Positions 56,100 to 64,000 of a stretch of 64,000 nt of DNA are shown piece by piece (position 1 is the first letter of the stretch; each line of letters starts with the position of its first letter). The translations under genes were made by a program, and so were the position numbers. The notes below the pieces were generated by a model. That model saw nothing but the letters and a program-made list of their open reading frames with translations, was not told where the DNA came from and did no database searches. The DNA comes from Gordius sp. MW1 (lineage: Eukaryota; Nematomorpha; Gordioida; Gordea; Gordiidae), in contig OZ038528.1 of the NCBI GenBank assembly GCA_964036665.1, positions 8,252,501 to 8,316,500 on the forward strand, read 5' to 3'.

Positions 56100-57280
56100 A
56101 AGGGCAAAATGGGCATTTTTTGCACCTTCAACCTCGTTTATCTAAAAAACTTAGTTCTGTAAACATTTTTAAAAAAATCGAACGCGTTCAACGTTCATCG
56201 ACAAAAATCGAACGCGCTTACGTTCACGTTCGTTTTCAAAAAGGAATGCGTTCACGTTCGTTCAAAATTTTATGATAAATTTTTTTTAAATTTAATATAT
56301 ATAAATTTCTTATATTTTTAATATATTAGCCATGATTAAAATAAGTTAAAAAATAATAGTTTTATTTCGATAATATAATTATAAATATAATATAATAGAG
56401 CGAATTAATTGTTTTTCAAAATTTTCGTCAAATAAGCAGGGATGCTTGGCAGTTAATACAGCATTAGCTATACTAAAATCCCGCTCCACAAGGACAGATG
56501 AGGGGATTGGAGTATTGCACTTAATAAACGAATCTTTTAAAGCAGAAATTAAAAACATTTAATGTTTTGTCCCTTGCTTTAAAAAATTGCGATAAGATAT
56601 CATCCTCCAATCCGCCCTCTACTTCCACGTCAAAAAAACGATATTTCGGAATCTACAGTTCTTTCATTATGAATTCTAGGAGTTTCAATCGCTTTTATAA
56701 AACTAAATTATTCTTTTTTACATTCAAAGATAAACTAGTTTATTGGTAAAGAGAATTATATTTTGTGAAGGTGAGATAAATAAATTAAAAAGTTAAGAAT
56801 CGTAAATATTAGGTTTGTAATAATTGAATTCGGTCCTTTATATAAAATGAGTGAAAAAATTTATCATATTTTGGCCATGGCAATGTCAATTCATCTGCTG
56901 ATTTAGAATATTCAAAATCTGATGACGACGATATAATAATATGATTGTCCATATTAACCTATAAACTAAAATATAATTAATAATATCAAATTAATAAACT
57001 TTAATCTTATCTTCTTTTGCACGTTAAAAGTATTTCGGAATAGGTAATAGGAAAAAGGAAAAACAGCTGATTAAAAAATATAAGACTTTTTGTTAGAAAA
57101 TTTGGATTAACTTAATGTTTCAAATAAAAAAAAAATAAAAAGGGGTTTTTAAAATTGAACGAACGTTAAATTCAAAAGCGTTTATCAAAAAAAGGAACGC
57201 GTTCACGTTCAAAGTTAACCAAAGAAGGAACGCCGTTCATCAATTTTTCAAAAAATTTGAACGCGTTCATTCACAACAAT
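56100..57280 (-). mobile_element. hAT element remnant with GAACGCGTTC arrays at both ends
   Basis: The minus strand at about 56520-56410 reads NTPIPSSVLVERDFSIANAV then HPCLFDENF, the hAT dimerisation block (family NTPLPSSxxVERxFS ... LSDENF). Upstream pieces (DVEVEGGLEDDILSQF, ARDKTLNVFNFCFKRF, about 56640-56560) fit the preceding region with frame breaks. Clusters of GAACGCGTTCACGTTC-type motifs lie at 56180-56270 and 57150-57270, as subterminal transposase-binding arrays would. Confidence 0.75.
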
Positions 57281-58040
57281 AAAAAAACTAGAAGTTTTGG
57301 AAACAAACTAAAAACATATTATTATTCAGCGCAAAATTCTCTATCAAAATAAATGGTCTGGTATCGGGATGAAATCACAGAGTCAATATTTGTAGAGCTG
57401 TCAATTAATAAATAATAAACATGAAAAAGGAATAACGAATGCATTTCTTTTAGCAAAAAAACTTTAAAACCTTTTTCATTGAATTGTCGAAAAATCAGGA
57501 TTTGCATTAATTTGATTAAGTTTATTAAATAAACTCCAAATAAATTTTGGTGCTTGCTTTTAGCTTCTTGGGATTCTATTCGTATAAAACATTTTATCTT
57601 TTTTATTTTATTGTAAAATGCTTAAATTCAATTTTTACTTTATGTTTATATAATTCGTCAATAAATATACAATAGTAAGCATAAAGTAAATAACTAAATC
57701 ATAAAAAACGATAATGTTATAATTACCTAATTAATTAGACTATATAGAACAAACTTTTTCTACATCCGGCAACAATTAAATAATTGGGATAAAAGAAATG
57801 GCATTAGGTCATACGAATATAAATCATAACAAGCATATTATCAAACAATTTTTAGATTTTGGCCTAAATAAACTATAAATTATTGAGATAATTTGCTATT
57901 TTTATTAAGGTCGTATCCCATTTGAAAGGTCAAGGTTAAATAAATATAAACTTTGTAGAAGTGCTCAATATTTAAGACTAATTGGACTTTATTTTTGTGA
58001 AAAATTATATAAGTATTCCTCTCTACCCGTATAAGGGTGC

Positions 58041-58458
58041 GTTCGTGTGACGCGCGAAGCGAAAAAAAGTGAAGTGAAGTTTTGAGCTAATTTATCAAAC
58101 TATTCTTTATTTTTCTTAATATCTTTATATTCACCGTTAATTCGATCATAAATTAATGGCATTCATTGATAAGATTGTAATTATTCTATAAACATATAAA
58201 ATTATATAAAAAATGCCTACATACCAAATTCAAATTTTTAACCATCGCGCGAAAAGTACAAAATGATTTGTATCTTATTTTTGCTCGCTTTTTGCCGCAG
58301 CGGTTTCTCTATGAACGCCTACTATTTACAATTGTTATTTTCGTGATATATGATAATTTTTACGATTAATATGTAGATATTAAGAAAAAAAATGAATAGT
58401 TTGATAAATTAGCTCAAACTTCACTTCGCTTTTTTTCGCTTCGCGCGTCATCACGAAC
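58041..58458. mobile_element. MITE with 78-bp inverted ends
   Basis: The left arm 58041-58118 (GTTCGTGTGACGCGCGAAGC...) returns inverted at 58381-58458 (...GCTTCGCGCGTCATCACGAAC) with few mismatches. The 262-bp centre is AT-rich and non-coding. No clear target duplication. Confidence 0.85.
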
Positions 58459-60190
58459 TTTGCGTAGGAGTTGGGAGCATCTAAGGTGCATTGAAATAAT
58501 GGCATAAAACATCTGGTTAAATAAAAATCATGAATATTTATTAAGAACCCTTTTTCCAATTTCATAGGAATCTAAAATAGTCGGGTCGCATAGTTATACA
58601 TTTAAAAATTAATTAGAATCGAATTTTGGCGTTCTTAAAATTATGGTATGTAAAAATTAGCAAAAAATGAACTTAGCTAAATCGTATATCACAAACGTTT
58701 CTTTATTTTGCTCATGAGAAAAATTAAAATTATTCATATTTTAATTGCAATTTGAGAATGTTTTAATAAGCTCACCAAATTTCAATTGAATTAGAACATG
58801 TTAGGATATTTTTTATATCAATTTTTGCCTATTATGCATACATATCTCCCTACCTATATGCATACATGGCTTCATTTTTGTAATAGTATGTTGATTCTCC
58901 GAATACCCGATTTAAATTGAGTGCCCTTAAGCTCATCGGTAATTAAATTAATATTGGTATTTTATATCTTTTAGATAAAAGTTATGAAATTTGAAAATAA
59001 TTTTACCGACCATTGCCTGACTCTAAAATATGCATCATTCGTTAATTTATATCAAGACTAACTAACAGTATTCATCACATTTATTAGTTAAATGCTGTTT
59101 GTACAAAGATATTACAGAGACATGTGGTTGTAGTCAAATATATACCCACAGCTCTTGAGAAATATTTGTAGGTGTAGAATTCTAATATCTAAGACCCCTA
59201 TGGTATGGTGATTATTTAGTACTATATTGCATCAAGAAGTTCTTTTATATCTCTCATCTTCATCAGGAGGCGTCATTTCTTTAATTTTAAATGGAAATGA
59301 TAAAGTTAGAGAATGATGTATTATCTAATGTGTAAATTTCTAGAATATCGGCTAATCTGTTTATTGATAATTTCGTCGACCATTAAATTTTAATTTCCAC
59401 AATTTGCAACTTAGGATTTTAAACAAAATACTAGTGACCACTTTAGTAATTTAAAAGCGTTGCTATAATTTAAGTATGGGTGGAGCAAGGAGGGAGGGCA
59501 GCTACCCCCTCATATTAGAAATTATTATATTTTAAAATAATTATCGTAATAATTAAAAAAAAGGATCATTGTACCATTATTATCTATAAACAACCTTCCC
59601 CCATAAATCATTCTGGAAAAGCCCTTAAATTTTGATTTGTTTAACAGTTATATGATTTATGTTAATACTTTTGATTCTTATAAATTCATGGGGAAAATTA
59701 GATAAATATAACAAGCAATTACGAATTACCTTAATAAAACACAAGATCTCCATACACCAAATCAAGAATTCCAAACATTTAGGAATCTTATAAAAAAGCG
59801 AACTTTATTGAAGAAACTTGTTTTTTAGGTTTCAATTATAAACACAAAACTTATTGACTTTCAAAATATAGTTTGAACAATTTTAATATTTATATATCTA
59901 ATTTGTCCTACATAATGCGCCACAACCGGGTGTCAACTTCCCTCTTTGTTAACGTTGAATAAAGGTAAGTAAGCCAATCTTATTTGCATTAGAGATTAAT
60001 TATTTATAGATTTATAAATATATCTTAAAAATGTTTATGGCTTTCAAGGTCTATGCCATTATTAACAGCCATCATTTTTAGTGGTTCCTAAAGCTTTTTA
60101 AATTAGAACATAATAAGTTCAACAAATTGTGTGTCGCACAATTAACAGATTAAATTTTTTGTTTTATTTTATTTAAAAATTTTAAATTCA
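58459..60190. other. AT-rich stretch with one eroded MITE end
   Basis: No coding signal; 57281-58040 is likewise featureless. 59470-59510 resembles the left end of the hAT MITE family (TATGGGTGGAGCAAGGAGGG). A good donor (AAAGGTAAGT) at about 59960 has no supporting open frame and could end a 5' UTR exon. Confidence 0.35.
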
Positions 60191-60191
60191 G

Positions 60192-60279
60192 TACATCAAA
60201 ATCATATAAACTACGTGACGAACTGAATTTGGAATGGTTGATCGTAAAAGATGGCAATTCTATCAAGGAATACTATCAA
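60192..60279 (+). CDS. Isolated internal exon, possibly PH-like
   Basis: An 88-nt open exon with a TTCAG acceptor (60187-60191) and a GTAATT donor (60280). After one base that completes a split codon it reads TSKSYKLRDELNLEWLIVKD then GNSIKEYYQ, ending in phase 0. The alternation KSYKLRDELNLEWLIVKD recalls the beta3-beta4 strands of Dbl-type PH domains, but this is a weak guess. No partner exons were found within the window; the gene may be spread over long introns. Confidence 0.4.
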
Positions 60280-60300
60280 GTAATTAATTCATTTTTTGAA

Positions 60301-60554
60301 TCTTATATATAAAAATGAAACTATAGGCGTGTGTGTACATATGCCGCCACCAATTTTGGAAAAATACCAGACCGATTTGGCTCAAAATCTCATAGTTTAT
60401 TCCTGACACTCCGGAGCATGTTTTAAGATTTGTTTGAGCCAAATCGGTCCAGTAGTTTTATTCGTACGCGTTGCACTGTATACGGAAATAGACATCCAAC
60501 ATAATTTAATACACCCGAAAAAATGGCAAAACAACGTTTGCCGGGTTCATCTAG
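60301..60554 (+). mobile_element. Short non-autonomous Helitron
   Basis: Starts TCTTATATATAAAAATGAAA, directly after an A, and ends GCCGGGTTCATCTAG, directly before a T. These are the classical Helitron borders (A|TC...CTAG|T) with a GC-rich segment just before CTAG. The interior has AGACCGATTTGGCTCAAAAT and, inverted, GAGCCAAATCGGTCCAGTAG, text typical of animal Helitrons. 254 bp, no Rep/helicase. It lies 21 bp after the isolated exon. Confidence 0.8.
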
Positions 60555-60719
60555 TAGTTTATGATCTTAAAAGGTTATTCTAATTTTTTGGTGGAGGAGC
60601 AATTAATGAATCTATTATGTTGCAACTTGCAATACTCTTATTCGATACACGCCCTACAATTACATATTGAAACTAACATATATTTATATCCCCTTCCGAA
60701 GGGCTTAATGCCATCTTTA

Positions 60720-61720
60720 AAATTAAGGGTTAATTAGGTCCATGCTGTCCCGCTTTAGAGCGTTTCTCAATTGCTCAGGCTTTCCATAACAATCTTTCAA
60801 TTAGGTAACTTAATCAGATTCTTTCTTTTCCTAGGGTCCGCCGTCAATGTTTGTTGTCATCCTGACTTTTAGGAGTTTCCACTTAGAGTCGAATGCCAAT
60901 GGCGTTATACACCGCACAGTTCCGCACCGTCAAAAGGTTAGCTGAGGCTACTTTTGTGGAGGGCGAATCGGCCCGTAACGTTTTAAAATATATGGCGGAT
61001 TTTGGGGGCGTTATATACAGGCACGGTGCAGACCCTCTGATTTGTCATTGTTAGATGTAACACGGGGGCACCAGGATGTCCTCTCACATTAATATATCTA
61101 CCACCATTAGAAATTGACCCGTCATGGGGTAATTTTACTCTCCCCGCAACTCCCCATACCCTTGTTCGGCTATAGCCAACGAGCGGTTCCAGCTGGACCG
61201 GATTCCACTGATCGTTGGGGCGAAGTACTCGACCCACATCTACGTATTAAATCTAAATATTCTAAAACATTACTACGTGAGGTACTTGTTTCCCTAAAGC
61301 TAGTAATTCTCGACATCGAAACTACAACTAATTAGATATTCTTAGCAACGGGTCATGCTCATCTCGGCAACGCATCAAGCTCACGAGTCCCGCCTAAGCC
61401 TTCTTTTTAACTGAGGAGTAATTAAGCTTAGCTTTGTACAATTATAGCGAAATGTAAAGAATTGAGCTGTCCTCCCGTTCATAATACCCGCCTGGTACAA
61501 AGTATGCTATGACAGACCTTCTGTTAAACCCCTTTTAAAGCTTCAAAGACTTCTTGCTCCTAGGCTGCCATACTAATTTAACTTTGTCCGTTGTTAGCAG
61601 TAGGGGCCGTTATCCTTGTGATGTTAGGCATAAACTTGTAGTAGGTTGAGGAACCAAGAAAGTTTAGCACCTCTTTCTCTTTTAGAGGTATTTGTATTTC
61701 ATTTAAATAATATACTAGAG
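60720..61720 (-). mobile_element. Decayed Ty3/gypsy retrotransposon copy
   Basis: The minus strand starts with the end of reverse transcriptase (about 61710-61570: matches TAGGCATAAACTTGTAGTAG and AACTTTGTCCGTTGTTAGCA of the copy at 54800-54960). It continues with EQEVFEALKRGLTE (RNase H start, near 61555) and then a frame at 61237-60983 (RPNDQWNPVQLEPLVG ... RYINVRGHPGAP) that resembles the C-terminal end of gypsy integrase. RNase H and the integrase core are missing. The flank GGTCCATGCTGTCCCGC (60738) is shared with 54340-54355. Confidence 0.7.
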
Positions 61721-61721
61721 A

Positions 61722-61905
61722 CCTGCATGGCCCGCGGGACGGGCTTGGATGGGCTCACGCTATAAAAATACATGGGGTGGGCCTAGACGTGCCTTAATAT
61801 AATCTAGCAGGCTCGAGTCAGGCCTAGATATCACTAAGGCCCGCTACAACCCTTTAAAAAATCATTTAGATTTATATTAATGAATTATAACAAATGTGTG
61901 TTTTT
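61722..61905. repeat. GC-patch DNA element end
   Basis: TAGAGACCTGCATGGCCCGC (61719-61738) and the following 170 bp are collinear with 26120-26300. The right end was not found. Confidence 0.5.
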
Positions 61906-63335
61906 ATAATATTTTAGTAATTTATTATTTTCTATTGTTCATTAAATTAACAAGAAACTTTTATTCATTCATTCTAAAATGTCTCGACACTTAGTTGAAA
62001 TTAGGCGTTAATTAACGTCAATACACTCCATTTACACCCTTTAAAGATCCATGAACTTTGGAATAAGATAGTTAACTACAAGTTTGTGTGGGTATATATA
62101 TTCATTACAAAAATTAAAAAACTAACTTAAAGTTCCATATGTATCAAGTATCCTTTATATAATACCATGATTTTTAAATCATAACATTAATGTAAAATGG
62201 TGGAAAAGCAAGGATGCCAAGTAACTTTTTTTGAAATTTAACCCTAATTAGGTTCCCAATAATTCTTTTTGTTCAATATTGTTTTATATATCACGATTTT
62301 GGACTTAGCGTTTTTTGGGAGGGGCGGGGGCAGGATTTAATTGGTTCTAGGGTTTCCCTTCAAATGACAAGTCATTAAACATTTTGTTAGGGATCAGGGG
62401 GCGTATTTATTGTCGAGATTAAACTATGGGGAAAATTTCGCTTGGCGGTGGGTCAAGTTACTAGGATTTTCCATTCGACTCAAAATTATCAGAAATATGT
62501 GTTGTAATTTGATTTTTAATTAGTCCGATTTATTTTAATTTATCGTCAATTAAAATTAACGTGAGAAATAAATTTATTTATTTTAAATTATCTTCTGTTT
62601 ATATGAATGTTTTTGGGAGAAATTGATTTTAATTAGCCGTCTCCCTAAATGAACTTGAGAAACGAATTAATTATGAAGGTTGATCTTGAAGGACATTCCT
62701 TATGCAATTTATGATCTGCATGAGATGTGCTGTATATCGAACTTTGTGTTTAAAAAGGCCGGATGAATACAACTCGGTCATAATTTAATTTTTGAATTTC
62801 CAAAAAAAGAAGAAGATATCCAAAATTCCCCCCACCTCCACTAAAGTCTATAATGGTATATAGCCCCTCGAAATCGACATCGTACTATATCGACATCTTA
62901 ATTACTAATATTCGCCATCTGTAGTCCTGTCACCTACTTAATTACAATAAAATTAATCGTTATTGTTGATATTCGCCACTTCCTGTCGCTATACTGTATT
63001 TCAATAAAACAGCCTGCGGCAATAAATACAAGATTGGTAGTACTATCATAAAATTGTGATAGACTAATTTCAATATACAGCACTTGAAACGGGATTATTT
63101 CACAATTGTCACTTTTTAAACGCAATAATAGTACAGCAAGGATTTTTTGCGCTACAAATGTTCCTCAAAATGTTTTGTAATGAATTGAAAAGGATTTAGA
63201 GCAATCTTGAGGTATTACAATTTCAACCCGAAAAGGTTTAGAATTCCTAACTGTCGTTCTAAAGCAAGAATTTAAGATTTCATAAATTTTTTTTATAAGC
63301 CATATATATGCATCAAGGATATATTGTTTTTTTTT
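61906..63335. other. AT-rich stretch without recognised features
   Basis: No exon-like or transposon-like text that I can support. A 63-codon minus ORF at 62934-63125 has no recognisable motif. Confidence 0.35.
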
Positions 63336-63339
63336 TCAA

Positions 63340-64000
63340 GCACTACCATATTTGATGGCGAGAGACCGTGTCCTCCAAGTCAATAAAAGGCATATGGTTT
63401 CTTCTATTTATCCATCATTTATCTTAATGCGAGAACGGGTCGATTATGGCTTTGCCGACCATAAATCCAGTTAGCCTATATTTCCACCTGGTCTTTTTTA
63501 AGATCCTTTACATAAGTTTCAAGGAGTGGCAAGTTAGCTTGGTATCTCAATAATTCCAACCATTTAGGAATTTGCTCTTCTATCAATATCTAATTAAAGA
63601 AGTTCGTCATTGTTGTAACTCCTTTTTGGCATCCGACCTATGCTTCCATAGGAATTCTAGCTGGGTTTTTAGATTTTCCTTTTTAAAATTTTGTTTATCT
63701 GTATCCAAACTTTATCCCCCTGAAAGAGTTCGAACATATATGTTTGACTCAATATGGGAAAGGGAATATGAGTAATGGCAATAATCATATGTTCCATCAA
63801 TCACCCTTTCCACTTTTCCATCACCTCCTTCACCATGAATCTCGTTTTTGACTATTTTAGGGACTCCGACATCACTAATTTTATTCTCCCTTATCTTGGT
63901 AAATTTGTACGCCTGTGGCCCCATAAAAGTAGTTTACCATCTTAGTATACGCAGAATTCTTTGCTATTCCAACCGCGGCTCTCTTTGCCTCCCTATATTC
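63340..64000 (-). mobile_element. Decayed RTE-type reverse transcriptase, runs off the window
   Basis: The minus strand from the right edge reads REAKRAAVGIAKNSAYTKMV (family EAKRAVAKAK.xAY), then several disrupted frames, and near 63410-63370 MPFIDLEDTVSRH, a decayed form of the catalytic block AFIDLEKAYDRV. It continues beyond position 64000. Confidence 0.6.

Noticed and set aside
60983..61237. An independent 84-codon gene
   Set aside because: It follows RT and RNase H remnants in the same orientation and resembles the end of gypsy integrase.

Overview
This is an AT-rich window of a nuclear animal genome, most likely an arthropod. The evidence is intron-split metazoan genes, a Zasp52-type muscle gene whose second LIM domain has the arthropod-style WCPxHFIC finger, and a dense mix of decayed animal transposons. 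Introns are short inside exon clusters (39-50 nt is common) but grow to several kb where mobile DNA has landed. Species cannot be fixed from the sequence.

Three genes are firmly recognised, and most of their exons are too short to show up as long ORFs. (1) POLD4, the smallest subunit of DNA polymerase delta, on the minus strand at 4248-4592 (2 exons, 101 aa). It lies tail to tail with an unrecognised plus-strand gene whose last exon is 2902-4179. (2) V-ATPase subunit C, complete on the minus strand from 16074 to 10862 (12 exons, 384 aa). (3) A Zasp/ALP-Enigma muscle Z-disc gene, complete on the plus strand at 30789-45993 (14 exons, about 606 aa: PDZ, ZM motif, four LIM domains). These are unrelated housekeeping and muscle genes, and nothing suggests they work together. 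A 98-aa single-membrane-span ORF (23221-23517, minus) and a few isolated exon-like segments (9607, 10588, 17718, 60192) are possible further genes.

The rest is mobile DNA. Left part (0-9.4 kb): a Mutator-like MITE; a structurally intact LTR element with no gag or pol (5208-7523); and a Foldback-like giant inverted repeat built from tandem arrays (about 7.63-9.38 kb). Middle (16-37 kb): an odd inverted-repeat element flanked by 20-bp direct repeats just upstream of the V-ATPase gene; two copies of a 1.1-kb repeat, each carrying a hAT-type insertion that the other lacks; and several 147-270 bp hAT MITEs with 8-bp target duplications. The 6.2-kb Zasp intron 7 holds a broken non-LTR retrotransposon. 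Right part (46-64 kb): a piggyBac transposase pseudogene split by a MITE; a nearly intact non-LTR element of the restriction-like-endonuclease type (49837-52850, two frameshifts, poly(A)); internally deleted Ty3/gypsy copies; a hAT transposase remnant; a cleanly bounded 254-bp Helitron-like element; and a decayed RTE-type element at the right edge.

I found no new gene system. The most unusual structures are the gag/pol-less LTR element with a duplicated primer-binding site, the Foldback-like hairpin, and the 16.2-kb inverted-repeat element.
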